A stretch of 64,000 bases of DNA from Phycisphaerales bacterium (GCA_020852515.1 JADZAS010000011.1:186001-250000), one strand, 5' to 3'. Counted from the stretch's first letter, positions 54,066-63,646 are shown. Notes: a model not told the origin generated them from the letters alone. Program-made: numbers and translations.

Positions 54066-54647
54066 CTACTCGCCCGCCGCGTCGGCCCGCTTCAGATGTT
54101 CGGGCGTGTTCACCTGCGCGACCTGCGGCCAGTCGCTTGGCAGCGCGACATCGGAGTGATCGACGCTCTCGATCAGAGAGCGAACCGCCAGACGCCCCTC
54201 GTCAAGGCATGACGCCACCGCCGGCAGCAATCCGGCGTGGTAGACGCCGGGAAACGGGTATCGGCGCGATCCGGGTTCTGTGAAGGTCGCCACCTTTGAT
54301 TCGCTACGCCTGGCGGCCGCGAGCAGTTCGATCCACGCGGGGTGAATTGCCGTGAGATCGCACGAGAAGATGATGATCCAGTCCGAAATGTGGTGCGCGT
54401 CAAACAATGCCGCTTCGATTCCGGCGAGCGGCCCGAGACCGGGGCGCCGATCCGCAATCGTGCGCAAGCCGAGGTCGGCGTACTTGTCAGCCGCCTCGGC
54501 GACGACAGTGACTTCCCGCGCGACGGGCTGGATCTGGTTCGCCAGCCGCACGATCAGCGGCTTGCCTCCGAGCAGAGCCCGCGCCTTGTCGCTGCCAAAG
54601 CGCGAAGATCGCCCCCCGGCGAGGATGTAGACCGGCATCGGCAACAT
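54066..54647 (-). CDS. mobA: Molybdenum cofactor guanylyltransferase MobA
   Basis: Attaches GMP to molybdopterin to form the bis-MGD cofactor used by DMSO-reductase-family enzymes. It is 193 aa with the nucleotide-binding start YILAGGRSSRFGSDKARALL, then TIADRRPGLGPLAGIEAAL and IIFSCDLTAIHPAW (metal-binding Asp). Either ATG at 54647 or 54638 may be the start. It is convergent to nothing and lies 2.7 kb from the molybdopterin oxidoreductase that would need its product. Confidence 0.9.
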   Translation of the reverse strand: MLPMPVYILAGGRSSRFGSDKARALLGGKPLIVRLANQIQPVAREVTVVAEAADKYADLGLRTIADRRPGLGPLAGIEAALFDAHHISDWIIIFSCDLTAIHPAWIELLAAARRSESKVATFTEPGSRRYPFPGVYHAGLLPAVASCLDEGRLAVRSLIESVDHSDVALPSDWPQVAQVNTPEHLKRADAAGE

Positions 54648-54716
54648 GCGCCATCAGTTTAGCGGCGATGCATGCGTCGCCGCGATACTCAGGGAGCCCA
54701 TTGGATGCCGTGGTCT

Positions 54717-54832
54717 AAGCGAGGCTCTGCGAGCGCAGGCCACGCGCAGGCACCATTGTTCACCGAATGACCTTGAACATCTGTCGCACGCTCACGTGGC
54801 CTTCCGGCCGCAGAGCCGGCCTCCAGACCACG
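54717..54832. repeat. Palindromic intergenic repeat, copy 4
   Basis: About 116 bases sharing GCCGTGGTCTAAGCGAGGCT at the left and GCAGAGCCGGCCTCCAGACC at the right with the three copies at 63528-63953. The two ends are imperfect inverted repeats of each other (about 35 bases), enclosing a less conserved centre. It lies between mobA and the AhpD-like gene. No coding frame or transposase is present. It is probably the same repetitive element. Confidence 0.8.
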
Positions 54833-54841
54833 CCACCCACA

Positions 54842-55195
54842 TCACACCCCGCGCGCAAACTGCTGCTGCGCCCACGACCACGCCGCCACCGTGCGCGGCA
54901 AGCCGCACGTATTCATCGCCAGCAGCGTGGCCTGCTCGATCTCCTTCTCGCTCGCCCCGGCCTGCATGGCCCGGCGGACGTGGCTGCGCAGCGCCGAGTC
55001 GAGCCCGGCTCCGATGCAGATGCCGATCTTGATCAGCGCCCGTGTCTTCTCATCCAGCGGTCCCGCTTTGTCCACCGTCCGGGCCACGCGCTCGTGCGAC
55101 TCACCCAGGGCCGGATACTTCGTGATGAAATCCTTGTAGGTCTGCGGCACGGCAGATGACTGCTTCGACTTCGTGGATGATTTCTTCTTGGCCAT
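54842..55195 (-). CDS. AhpD/carboxymuconolactone decarboxylase-like protein
   Basis: A 117-aa helical protein. LIKIGICIGAGLDSALRSHV and RRAMQAGASEKEIEQATLLA match the CMD family. The CxxC redox pair of AhpD is not seen here; a lone Cys lies in IGICIGAG. A peroxidase-like redox role is therefore doubtful. A lysine/serine-rich N-terminal tail precedes the fold. The ATG at 55195 is preferred; no good ribosome binding site is seen. Its neighbour on the other side of the gap is the FeS-NrfD fusion. Confidence 0.75.
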   Translation of the reverse strand: MAKKKSSTKSKQSSAVPQTYKDFITKYPALGESHERVARTVDKAGPLDEKTRALIKIGICIGAGLDSALRSHVRRAMQAGASEKEIEQATLLAMNTCGLPRTVAAWSWAQQQFARGV

Positions 55196-55344
55196 GAGGT
55201 GCCCCGCTCTGAGTAGGGTCCGCCGTGCGGACTGGTGAACGTCCGGCGCGCGTCACATTCGGATCGCGTCGTCCCATTCTATCGGCAGTTGGACGCAGCG
55301 CGGCCGACCCTACCTTTTGCACCCCGCGCCGATACACTGGACCC

Positions 55345-56847
55345 ATGCAGTATGGCTTTGTCATCAATCACGAGGACTGCATCGGCTGCCACGCCTGCAC
55401 CGTCGCGTGCAAGGCGGAGAACGAGGTGCCGGTCGGCTCGTTTCGCACCTCGGTCAAGTACACCGAGCAGGGGCTGTTTCCCGACATCCGCCGCATGTTC
55501 CTCGTCCAGCGATGCAACCACTGCACCGACGCCCCCTGCGTGACCATCTGCCCCGTCAATGCTCTGGACAAGCGCAAGGATGGCATCGTCGATCTCGACC
55601 GCGACGCCTGCATCGGCTGCAGGGCGTGCATGCAGGCGTGCCCGTATGACGCGATCTATCTGAACGAAGACCTCGGGGCCGTCGAGAAGTGTCACTACTG
55701 CGCCCACCGAGTCGAGAAGAACCTCGAGCCGGCGTGCGTCAACGTCTGCCCGGTCGGCGCGATCGTGTCCGGCGACATGGATGATCCTGGATCGCGCATC
55801 TCGCTGATGATCCTGAATCGCGAGACGAAAGTCCGTCGGCCTGAACAGGGCACGGGGCCCAACGTCCGCTATATCGGGGCGTCGGATGTGGCGCTCAAGC
55901 CCGGCAGCGCCGAGCGGCCCGAGACCTACATCTGGAGCGATCGCCCGCCGCACAAGCTCGACCCCTGGCCCGGGTCGGTGCCGACCACGCCCAACGCGCG
56001 AACAGTGCTCGACGCGGGGCACAAGGTCGAGTGGGGCTGGCCGGTGGCGCTCTACCTCGTCACCAAGGGCATCGCGGCCGGCGCCGGCATCCTGGCGCCT
56101 TTCAGCCAGTTCCTCGGACTGGAGTTCGGCAGCTGGGCACAGCGCTACATGCCCGAAGTCGTGGCGCTTCTCTTCACCGCGATCACCTGTTTCCTGCTGG
56201 TCGAAGACCTCGCCAAGCCGTGGGCGTTCTACCGCATGGTGACGCGGCCGAACTGGACGAGCTGGCTCGTCAAGGGCGGCGTCATCCTCGGCCTGTACAT
56301 GGTCACCACGCCGCTGGCGATCGTGCTGCGGCTCGTGGAGGTCGACGCCGCCGCCGACATCGTCCGCTGGATCAACGTCCCCATCGCCCTGGCCGTCGCG
56401 GGTTACACGGCGTTCCTCTTCGCCCAGTGCAAGGGGCGCGACCTGTGGGAAAGCAAGTGGCTCCTGCCGCACCTGCTTGCGCAGGCGGTCATGCTGGGGA
56501 GCGCGGCATTCATCGCATTCACACAGGACGCGTGGACGTGGCTGGGCAGAATCGAGCCGGTCGCAGCCATCGTGCTGCTTGCCTCGCTCGTGGCGCACAC
56601 GCTCTTTTCGATCAACGAGCGATATGGCTCGCACGCAACAGATAATGCCCGCCAGGCGGCAGGGTTCCTCGGCGTCGTGCGCCTTGGTCCGCTCGGGTGC
56701 TTCAGAGGCGGGCTCATCATCGGTGTGGCGCTGGCGGCGCTCGTGGCGCTGCTGCTGCCCGGCGCTGTCATTATCCCGATTCTGCTCGGTCTCTACCTCT
56801 ACGAATACGCCTTCATCCGCGCCGGCCAGTTGCCGCCGCTGTCATGA
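55345..56847 (+). CDS. 4Fe-4S ferredoxin-NrfD fusion subunit of a molybdopterin oxidoreductase
   Basis: A 500-aa fused electron-transfer subunit. Residues 1-180 hold four cysteine clusters, the first CIGCHACTVAC (C12, C15, C18, C22), then CNHCTDAPC, CIGCRACMQACP and CHYCAHR with CVNVCPVGAI. Residues about 225-500 form an NrfD-like membrane domain with about eight helices (VALLFTAITCFLLVEDLAKP, LVKGGVILGLYMVTTPLAI). It links quinone to the catalytic subunit downstream. Normally two genes encode these parts. The ATG at 55345 is chosen. No Tat signal is present. Confidence 0.9.
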   Translation: MQYGFVINHEDCIGCHACTVACKAENEVPVGSFRTSVKYTEQGLFPDIRRMFLVQRCNHCTDAPCVTICPVNALDKRKDGIVDLDRDACIGCRACMQACPYDAIYLNEDLGAVEKCHYCAHRVEKNLEPACVNVCPVGAIVSGDMDDPGSRISLMILNRETKVRRPEQGTGPNVRYIGASDVALKPGSAERPETYIWSDRPPHKLDPWPGSVPTTPNARTVLDAGHKVEWGWPVALYLVTKGIAAGAGILAPFSQFLGLEFGSWAQRYMPEVVALLFTAITCFLLVEDLAKPWAFYRMVTRPNWTSWLVKGGVILGLYMVTTPLAIVLRLVEVDAAADIVRWINVPIALAVAGYTAFLFAQCKGRDLWESKWLLPHLLAQAVMLGSAAFIAFTQDAWTWLGRIEPVAAIVLLASLVAHTLFSINERYGSHATDNARQAAGFLGVVRLGPLGCFRGGLIIGVALAALVALLLPGAVIIPILLGLYLYEYAFIRAGQLPPLS

Positions 56848-57352
56848 ACTAGCCATGGAAAACAGCAGCATTTCGCAGTCATGATCGCATCGGATAATCC
56901 TTGGTTACTAAACACACGAAGATTCTCGTTTCGGAATTCGTGGGAGTACTTGGCTGGCCGCGGCCAGAGGCGTGTCGTCACGTCGGTCCCCCTGATATCG
57001 GAGTGATTGAGTGGTTTAAATGCACTCTCGACAACGGCGCACATCTCCACATCAACGTGTTGCCAGAGTCGTTGTTGGCCAGCGTGCGCTCGCCGCGACA
57101 TCTGATTTGTACGAACTGGCAACAAGTAAACTGTGGGCGGAGCCGTCTTGCAGCCCGCACAGCAGCCTCTCGCCTCAAGCCTGTACTCGGAATCGAGGTT
57201 TACACCGATGCAAATGTGCGACGCCGGTTCCGCAGAGCGTACCCGCAGTATTGTGGGTGGACGAATGAACGGATGATGTCGGCCGACGAATCACCATACT
57301 GGCCCGTTGAAAAGCCTCGCGCATCCCGCTGAGTTGATCTGGAGTTGACCAC
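56848..57352. other. Intergenic region, 505 bp, less GC-rich than neighbours
   Basis: A stretch between the FeS-NrfD gene and the catalytic subunit gene, visibly richer in A and T than the flanks. A TTG-initiated frame at 56901-57332 could encode 143 residues, and another frame runs on the minus strand, but neither shows a domain or a ribosome binding site. I see no supported gene. It interrupts what would otherwise be a tight two-gene unit. Confidence 0.5.
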
Positions 57353-60136
57353 GTGCGTTCACACGATCCTGAGAACATGACGACCACGCCGCTGGAGTCT
57401 TTCCCGCCCATGGACCAGTGGGACGACTGGGTGGAGTACGACCCCGCCGCGTGGCCGCGCAAGGTCGAAAAGCGCTACATGCTCGTGCCCACCACCTGCT
57501 TCAACTGCGAAGCCGCGTGCGGGCTTGTTGCGTACGTTGAAAAAGAAACACTCGCGATCAAGAAACTCGAAGGCAATCCGCACCACCCCGCCTCGCGCGG
57601 CAAGAACTGCGCCAAAGGCCCCGCCACCATCAACCAGGTGAACGATCCCGGCCGCATCCTGTATCCGCTTAAGCGCATCGGGCCGCGCGGCTCGGGCAAG
57701 TTCGAGCGCACGACGTGGGACGAGGCCCTCGACGCGATCGCCGCGCGCATCCGCGCAGCGCTCATCGACAACCGCCGCGATGAAGTGATGTACCACGTCG
57801 GCCGCCCCGGGCACGACGGCTACATGGACCGCGTCCTCCAGGCGTGGGGCGTCGACGGGCACAACTCCCACACCAACGTGTGCTCATCCGCCGCGCGCGT
57901 CGGCTACGCACTGTGGACCGGGGCCGACCGCCCATCGCCCGATCACGCCAACGCCAAGTTCATCCTCATGCTCTCGGCCCACCTCGAGACGGGCCACTAC
58001 TTCAACCCGCACGCCCAGCGCATCATCGAAGGCAAGAACAACGGCGCGAAGATCTGCGTCATCGACGTGCGCCTCTCCAACACGGCGTCGATGGCCGACC
58101 ACTGGCTCGCGCCCTGGCCGGGCACCGAGGCGTTTCTGCTGCTGGCCATCGCCAACGTCCTGCTCAACGAGAACCTCTTCAACAGGGAGTACGTGCAGCA
58201 GTGGGTGAACTGGCGCGACTACCTGCGCGCCAAGGCGCCGCAGGAGCCTGTCGAGTTCGATCGATTCATCGAGCATCTCAAGGCCCACTACGCCTATGCC
58301 TCGCCCGAAGCGGCCGAGAAGGAATGCGGCATTCCCGCCGAGCAGATCCGCACCATCGCCCGCGAGATCGGCGCCGCCGGCTCCGCCCTGGCTACGCACG
58401 TCTGGCGCAACGCCGCAGCCGGCAACCTCGGCGGCTGGCAGGTGGCGCGCTGCCTGCAGTTCATTGTCGTTCTGATGGGCGCCATCAACACGCCCGGCGG
58501 CACGCACCTCAACAGCAACAACAAGTTCGTGCCGGCGCCGTTCCTCAAACCCCCGCCGCAGAACGTGTGGAGCGAGCTGCTCTACCCGCGGGAGTACCCG
58601 CTCGCGTACCACGAACTCTCCTACCTGCTGCCGCACTTTCTGCAGGAAGGCCGCGGCAAGGTCGATGTCTACTTCACCCGCGTCTACAACCCGGTGTGGA
58701 CGAATCCTGACGGCATGATGTGGGAAAAAGTCCTGCGCGATGAGAGCAAGATCGGCCTGCACGCGGCCCTCACACCGGTGTGGAGCGAAACCGCGCAGTA
58801 CGCCGACTATATCCTGCCCATGGGCAACGGCGCCGAGCGCCACGACCTCATGAGCCAGGAGACTCACGCGGCCAAGTGGATCAGCTTCCGCCAGCCGGTG
58901 CTGCGCGTGGCGCGTGAGCGCGTCGGACAGAACGTCCAACTCACCTGGCAGGCCAACCCCGGCGAAGTCTGGGAAGAAGACGAATTCTGGATCGAACTGT
59001 CGTGGCGCATCGATCCCGACGGGGCGCTGGGCGTGAGGAAATATTTCGAGTCCCCCTATCGCGCCGGCCAGAAGATCACGATTGAAGAGTACTACCAGTG
59101 GATCTTCGAGAATTCGGTGCCCGGCCTGCCCGACGCCGCGAAGAGAGTCGGCATGACGCCGCTGGAGTACATGAAGCGCCACGGCGCGTTCCTGGTCGAG
59201 GCCGACACCTACACGGGTCATCTTGCCAAGCTGAAGGCGGAACAGATGCAGGCCGCCGAGACGCGCGACGACGGGGCCGTCATCAAAGACGGCAAGCCGA
59301 TCGGCGTGCAAAACGGCGACCACGCCGTAACCGGCTTTGCCACTCCCTCGCGCAAACTCGAGATTTACAGCGACACGATGCAGCAGTGGAACTGGCCTGA
59401 GTACGACCTGCCCGCGTACATCGACAGCCACATCCACCGCAAGCACATGGATCGCTCCAAGGGGCAGTACGTTCTCATTCCCACCTTTCGCCTGCCCACG
59501 CTCATTCACACGCGCAGCGCCAACGCCAAGTGGCTCTACGAACTCTCCAACACCAACCCCGTGTGGATCCACCCCGAAGACGCGGAGCTGCTGGGCGTGC
59601 AGACGACCGATCTCATCCGCGTCGCCACGCGCATCGGCCACTTCGTCAACAAGGTCTGGGTCACCGAGGGCATGCGGCCCGGCGTCATCGCCTGCTCGCA
59701 CCACCTCGGCCGCTGGCGCCTCTTTGACGACGTCGGCGGTGATCGCATGGCGGCGTGCAAGGTGGAGCGTGAGGAAGTCGCGCCGGGCCAGTTCCGCTTC
59801 CGCAAGATCGAGAAGATCCACGCCTACGCCAGCAGCGATCCCGACACCAAACGCATCTGGTGGTCCGACGGCGGCGTGCACCAGAACCTCACCTTCCCCG
59901 TGCAGCCCGATCCCATTTCCGGCATGCACTGCTGGCACCAGGCCGTCACCGTCTCGCGCGCGGCGCCCGACGACCAATACGGCGATGTCTTCGTCGATAC
60001 CAATAAGTCGATGGAGGTCTACCGCGAGTGGCTCAGCAGGACGCGTCCAGGGCCCGGTCCGGGAGGCTTGCGCCGGCCGCTCTGGTTTGCCCGCGCCGTC
60101 AAGCCCAGCGCCGACGCGTATCGCATGAAGCAATGA
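57353..60136 (+). CDS. Molybdopterin oxidoreductase catalytic subunit (DMSO reductase family)
   Basis: A 927-aa catalytic subunit binding bis-MGD and a 4Fe-4S cluster. The cluster cysteines are C49, C52, C56 (TTCFNCEAACGL) and C86 (GKNCAKG). The likely Mo ligand is Cys177 in NSHTNVCSSAARVGY. Middle and C-terminal domains are complete (NAAAGNLGGWQVARCLQFIV, the MGD domain RVATRIGHFVNKVWVTEGM). There is no Tat signal, so it faces the cytoplasm. Together with the upstream FeS-NrfD fusion it forms a quinone-linked complex. The substrate is unknown; a SoeABC-like sulfite oxidation is one option. The GTG at 57353 has GGAG eight bases before it; an ATG at 57377 is possible. Confidence 0.88.
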   Translation: MRSHDPENMTTTPLESFPPMDQWDDWVEYDPAAWPRKVEKRYMLVPTTCFNCEAACGLVAYVEKETLAIKKLEGNPHHPASRGKNCAKGPATINQVNDPGRILYPLKRIGPRGSGKFERTTWDEALDAIAARIRAALIDNRRDEVMYHVGRPGHDGYMDRVLQAWGVDGHNSHTNVCSSAARVGYALWTGADRPSPDHANAKFILMLSAHLETGHYFNPHAQRIIEGKNNGAKICVIDVRLSNTASMADHWLAPWPGTEAFLLLAIANVLLNENLFNREYVQQWVNWRDYLRAKAPQEPVEFDRFIEHLKAHYAYASPEAAEKECGIPAEQIRTIAREIGAAGSALATHVWRNAAAGNLGGWQVARCLQFIVVLMGAINTPGGTHLNSNNKFVPAPFLKPPPQNVWSELLYPREYPLAYHELSYLLPHFLQEGRGKVDVYFTRVYNPVWTNPDGMMWEKVLRDESKIGLHAALTPVWSETAQYADYILPMGNGAERHDLMSQETHAAKWISFRQPVLRVARERVGQNVQLTWQANPGEVWEEDEFWIELSWRIDPDGALGVRKYFESPYRAGQKITIEEYYQWIFENSVPGLPDAAKRVGMTPLEYMKRHGAFLVEADTYTGHLAKLKAEQMQAAETRDDGAVIKDGKPIGVQNGDHAVTGFATPSRKLEIYSDTMQQWNWPEYDLPAYIDSHIHRKHMDRSKGQYVLIPTFRLPTLIHTRSANAKWLYELSNTNPVWIHPEDAELLGVQTTDLIRVATRIGHFVNKVWVTEGMRPGVIACSHHLGRWRLFDDVGGDRMAACKVEREEVAPGQFRFRKIEKIHAYASSDPDTKRIWWSDGGVHQNLTFPVQPDPISGMHCWHQAVTVSRAAPDDQYGDVFVDTNKSMEVYREWLSRTRPGPGPGGLRRPLWFARAVKPSADAYRMKQ

Positions 60137-60241
60137 TGCCCAGCAAACGCCGCGGCGCACAGCGACGCCAGGCGCAGCGGCAAGTTGCACGGCGGCCGGT
60201 GCGGCGCACTCGCACCGGGCTGCAGCAGCAGGAACGCGCTG

Positions 60242-60265
60242 CCGCACCCTTGCGGGCGGTTTTTT
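60242..60265 (+). terminator. Probable terminator after the molybdopterin oxidoreductase gene
   Basis: A short hairpin (CCGCA, 60242-60246, with TGCGG, 60251-60255, 4-base loop) followed by GCGG and six T (60260-60265). It lies about 105 bases past the stop. The stem is only five base pairs. Confidence 0.5.
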
Positions 60266-60275
60266 GCGTTGGAGG

Positions 60276-60303
60276 TTGACTCACGGGCGGTGCGCCGTAG
60301 GGT
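60276..60303 (+). promoter_or_regulatory. Possible promoter of the methyltransferase gene
   Basis: TTGACT (60276-60281) and TAGGGT (60298-60303), spaced by 16 bases, just after the terminator-like hairpin. The -35 box is good, the -10 box weak. The gene starts about 100 bases downstream. Confidence 0.3.
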
Positions 60304-60406
60304 GGTCAGTCCTGCTGCGCGCGTGGCATGCACCATCAATCAGGGCGCTGCGCGATCCAGCGGCGGACGTTTTTCCGCCAATCAAGTTCAGACAAGGAGC
60401 ACGACG

Positions 60407-61195
60407 ATGTCACCGACATCCGCATCGGCGCAGCATCTCAGCGATCAGGTGGCCCAGTTCCACCTTCGCTTTCCGATCGATTCCGACGACCTCGATCAGG
60501 ATCAGGAGTGGTGCGAGTATCGCATCGACGGCGAGGAACAGTGGAGCCGCGTCCGCTTCCATGACTACCACGAGATCTACAAGGTGCCCGGTCTCTACGA
60601 GGCGCTCTTTTACCAGTGCCTCAAATGCTGCTCGCCCTATCGCGTCGTGCAACTGCTCAGCGACGTGCTCATGGATGACCCGCACACCATGGAAGACCTG
60701 CGCGTGCTCGATCTCGGCGCGGGCAACGGCATGGTCGGCCAGGAACTGCGCAACGCAGGCGTGCCGCGGCTGATCGGCGTGGACATCATCCCCGAAGCGC
60801 GCGAGGCGACCTATCGCGATCGGCCCGGCGTGTATGACGACTACGTCATCACCGACATGACCGCCCTCGACGACGGCGCCCGCGCCCATCTCCGCGCTGC
60901 CGACGCGAACTGCCTCACCACCGTGGCCGCCCTGGGCTACGGCGACATTCCCACGGAGGCGTTCATCGAGGCGTACAACCTCATCGACACGCCCGGCTGG
61001 CTCGCGTTCAACATCAAGCAGGACTTCCTCGACGACATGGAAGACGACACCGGCTTTGCCGGGTTGATACGCAAACTCATGCGCAAGCGCTTTATCGAAG
61101 TGCATGCCTACCGCCGCTACTGCCACCGCCTGAGCATTCACGGCGACCATCTCTTCTACGTCGCCATGGTGGCAAGGAAACTCAGGTCGATCTGA
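60407..61195 (+). CDS. SAM-dependent methyltransferase (class I)
   Basis: A 262-aa protein. The AdoMet-binding motif I is LRVLDLGAGNGMVGQELRNA (about residue 100), followed by motif II/acidic loop RLIGVDIIPEAREAT and motif III near YVITDMTALDDGARAH. The substrate is unknown, and the region before the Rossmann fold (residues 10-90) is not typical. AAGGAG is well placed before the ATG at 60407; an upstream frame extension has no ribosome binding site. It precedes the copper ATPase on the same strand by 63 bases. Confidence 0.8.
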   Translation: MSPTSASAQHLSDQVAQFHLRFPIDSDDLDQDQEWCEYRIDGEEQWSRVRFHDYHEIYKVPGLYEALFYQCLKCCSPYRVVQLLSDVLMDDPHTMEDLRVLDLGAGNGMVGQELRNAGVPRLIGVDIIPEAREATYRDRPGVYDDYVITDMTALDDGARAHLRAADANCLTTVAALGYGDIPTEAFIEAYNLIDTPGWLAFNIKQDFLDDMEDDTGFAGLIRKLMRKRFIEVHAYRRYCHRLSIHGDHLFYVAMVARKLRSI

Positions 61196-61258
61196 GACGG
61201 TTCCCTGAGTCGTACCGCCGGACCGGCGGCGGTGCGGGGCTCGCCGCTAAACTTGCGC

Positions 61259-63520
61259 ATGGCATCACCATCTGCAACGGCCGAGTCCGACTCCGTCCGC
61301 CTTTCAGTTGAAGGCATGAACTGCGCCGGCTGCGTGGGCAGCGTTGAAAAGGCGCTCAAGACGGTGCCTGGCGTCAGCACGGCGCAGGTGAGCCTCGCGC
61401 ACGCTTCAGCCGACGTCACGGGCTCCGGCCTCGACCCGGATGCGCTCGTCAGCGCCGTCGATCGGGCCGGCTACAAGGCCCGGGCGGTGCAGAAGCGGAC
61501 TTCCATCGCCGAGCAGAAGGGCGAAATCGAACATCGCCAGGCGCACCACGCTCGGGCCTGGCGCAACCGCGCGCTGGCCGGGGTGATCGCGTCGATCCCG
61601 ATGATCCCGATGCACCTGCCCGCGTCGTGGACGGGCCTGGCCCACGAGCACGGGGAGATCACCGCGTACACCTGGCTCGTGGTCGCGCTCTCGAGCTTCG
61701 TACAGGTGTACGTCGGCAGCGCGTTCTACAAGTCCGCGTGGCACGCGGCGATGCGGCGCGCCACCAACATGGACACGCTCATCGCCATCGGCGCCACGGC
61801 CGCATTCGGCTTCTCCGCCGTCGTGCTCGCGATGCACCTGCTGGGCCAGCAGCCGGACCAGCCGCTCTACTTCAGCGAATCGGCCGGCCTGCTCACGCTC
61901 ATTGCGATCGGCCACTGGCTCGAGGCCCGCACTACCGCCGCAGCCGGCTCGGCGATCCGCGATCTGCTGTCGCTGCAACCCGATGAAGTCACTCGTCTGG
62001 CCAGCGAAGAAGACACGGCCGGGCAGATCGCGGCGTCCGCCGACATCCAGCCCGACGATCTCATGCTCATCCGCCCCGGCGAGCGCATCGCGGTGGACGG
62101 CGTGATCGTGAGCGGGCAGTCTTCCATCGACGAGTCCATCGTCACCGGCGAATCGATGCCCGTCCAGCGCGACGCCGGCCAGCGCGTCGTCGCCGGCTCG
62201 CTGAACCAGACCGGCCGCCTCGTCGTGCGCGCCGAGACGAGCGGCCTGGACACCACCGTCTCGCGCATCGCGGAAATGGTGCGCGAAGCCCAGTCGAGCA
62301 AGGCGGAGATCCAGCGCCTCGCCGATTACATCAGTTCCATCTTCGTGCCGGCGGTGCTGGGCGTTGCAGCGCTCACGTTCATCGGCTGGGCGATCTTCGG
62401 CGGCGAGAACAGCTGGACGCTGGCGCTGGTCAACGCGACGACCGTGCTGGTCATCTCCTGCCCGTGCGCCCTGGGCCTGGCCACGCCCACGGCGGTGATG
62501 GTCGGCAGCGGCGCCGCCAGCCGGCGCGGCGTACTCGTCAAGAGCGCTGCGACGCTCGAGCGGTCCGCCGCCGTCGATCTCATACTCTTTGACAAGACCG
62601 GCACGCTCACCGCCGGCCAGCCCGTGGTGGCGCAAGCCGCGGACGAACCGCTGCGGCTGGCCGCATCGCTGGCGGCCGCGTCGACGCACCCGCTCAGCCG
62701 GGCCATTACGGACGAAGCCCGATCGCGCGGCATCACGGCGCCGCGCGCTGAGCACGTCGAAGAAACGAGCGGCAAGGGCCTGACGGGAACGGTCGAAGGT
62801 CGGCCCGTCGAAGTCATCTCCACCGGCGCTGCACGTGCACAGGGGCTGGTGTTTGATGATGATGCGCAGGACCTGACGCGCAGCATCGTCGTCGTCGCCG
62901 GCCAGGTAATCGGCGCGATCGATTTCACCGACGCGATCCGCCCGCAGGCGCGCGAACTCATCGCCGCGCTGCAGTCGGCGGGAGTGGAAGCGATGCTGCT
63001 CACCGGCGACCGCCAGGCCGTGGCGCAGCGCATCGGTGCGCAGGCGGGCTTGAACCCTGAGATGATCCGCGCTGAACTCCGGCCGGAGGACAAGGTCGCC
63101 GCCGTGCGCGAGGCGGCGCAGCGCGGCCGCGTCGTGGCGATGGTCGGCGACGGCATCAACGACGCCGCGGCCTTGGCCGAGGCGAGCGCGCGCGGCGGCG
63201 TGGGCATCGCGATCGGCTCGGGCACGAACATCGCCATCGAAGCGGCCGACGTCGTCATACCCGGCGAACGGCTCGATCACCTGCTCGATCTCATGCACAT
63301 CAGCCGCCTGTCGCTGCGGACGATCAAGCAGAACCTGTTCATGTCGTTCATCTACAACACGCTGGCGATTCCCGCCGCGGCATTCGGCGTGCTGGGCATG
63401 CAGGGACCATTGCTGGCCGCCGCGGCGATGGGGCTGAGCGACGTGAGCGTCATCGGCAACTCGCTGCGATTGAAGTGGCGGTTGAGCTGGGAGCTTGCGC
63501 GTCGTTCGCCCAACAGTTAG
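61259..63520 (+). CDS. copA: Copper-translocating P1B-type ATPase (CopA-like)
   Basis: A 753-aa heavy-metal pump expelling Cu(I). One N-terminal HMA domain carries EGMNCAGCVGSVEK (CxxC at residues 22 and 25). The transmembrane metal site is CPCALGLATPTAVM, the phosphorylation motif is FDKTGTLTAGQP, the actuator has VTGESMPV, the nucleotide domain has the STHPLSRAI His-Pro, and the hinge is GDGINDAAALAE. CPC is typical for Cu(I)/Ag(I) transport. The ATG at 61259 is chosen; no strong ribosome binding site is seen. No CueR-type regulator is adjacent. Confidence 0.94.
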   Translation: MASPSATAESDSVRLSVEGMNCAGCVGSVEKALKTVPGVSTAQVSLAHASADVTGSGLDPDALVSAVDRAGYKARAVQKRTSIAEQKGEIEHRQAHHARAWRNRALAGVIASIPMIPMHLPASWTGLAHEHGEITAYTWLVVALSSFVQVYVGSAFYKSAWHAAMRRATNMDTLIAIGATAAFGFSAVVLAMHLLGQQPDQPLYFSESAGLLTLIAIGHWLEARTTAAAGSAIRDLLSLQPDEVTRLASEEDTAGQIAASADIQPDDLMLIRPGERIAVDGVIVSGQSSIDESIVTGESMPVQRDAGQRVVAGSLNQTGRLVVRAETSGLDTTVSRIAEMVREAQSSKAEIQRLADYISSIFVPAVLGVAALTFIGWAIFGGENSWTLALVNATTVLVISCPCALGLATPTAVMVGSGAASRRGVLVKSAATLERSAAVDLILFDKTGTLTAGQPVVAQAADEPLRLAASLAAASTHPLSRAITDEARSRGITAPRAEHVEETSGKGLTGTVEGRPVEVISTGAARAQGLVFDDDAQDLTRSIVVVAGQVIGAIDFTDAIRPQARELIAALQSAGVEAMLLTGDRQAVAQRIGAQAGLNPEMIRAELRPEDKVAAVREAAQRGRVVAMVGDGINDAAALAEASARGGVGIAIGSGTNIAIEAADVVIPGERLDHLLDLMHISRLSLRTIKQNLFMSFIYNTLAIPAAAFGVLGMQGPLLAAAAMGLSDVSVIGNSLRLKWRLSWELARRSPNS

Positions 63521-63527
63521 CGGGGGT

Positions 63528-63646
63528 GCCGTGGTCAAGCGAGGCTTTGGGAGCGCAGGCCACGCGTGCTGGCGGCGGACGAATCACTCTTCAACTCTGA
63601 CGCACGCCGGCGTGGTCCGCCGGCAGAGCCGACCTCTGGACCACGG
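63528..63646. repeat. Palindromic intergenic repeat, copy 1
   Basis: About 119 bases. The left part has GCCGTGGTCAAGCGAGGCTT and the right part CAGAGCCGACCTCTGGACCA; the ends are imperfect inverted complements. The centre CGGACGAATCACTCTTCAAC is shared with copy 2. It starts 7 bases after the copA stop. No coding content is credible. Confidence 0.85.

Noticed and set aside
56901-57332. 143-residue frame starting with TTG
   Set aside because: No recognisable domain, no ribosome binding site and no supporting context; described instead as an unassigned intergenic segment.
60185-60406. Extension of the methyltransferase frame by 74 codons
   Set aside because: It crosses a terminator-like hairpin and a promoter-like sequence; AAGGAG supports the ATG at 60407.
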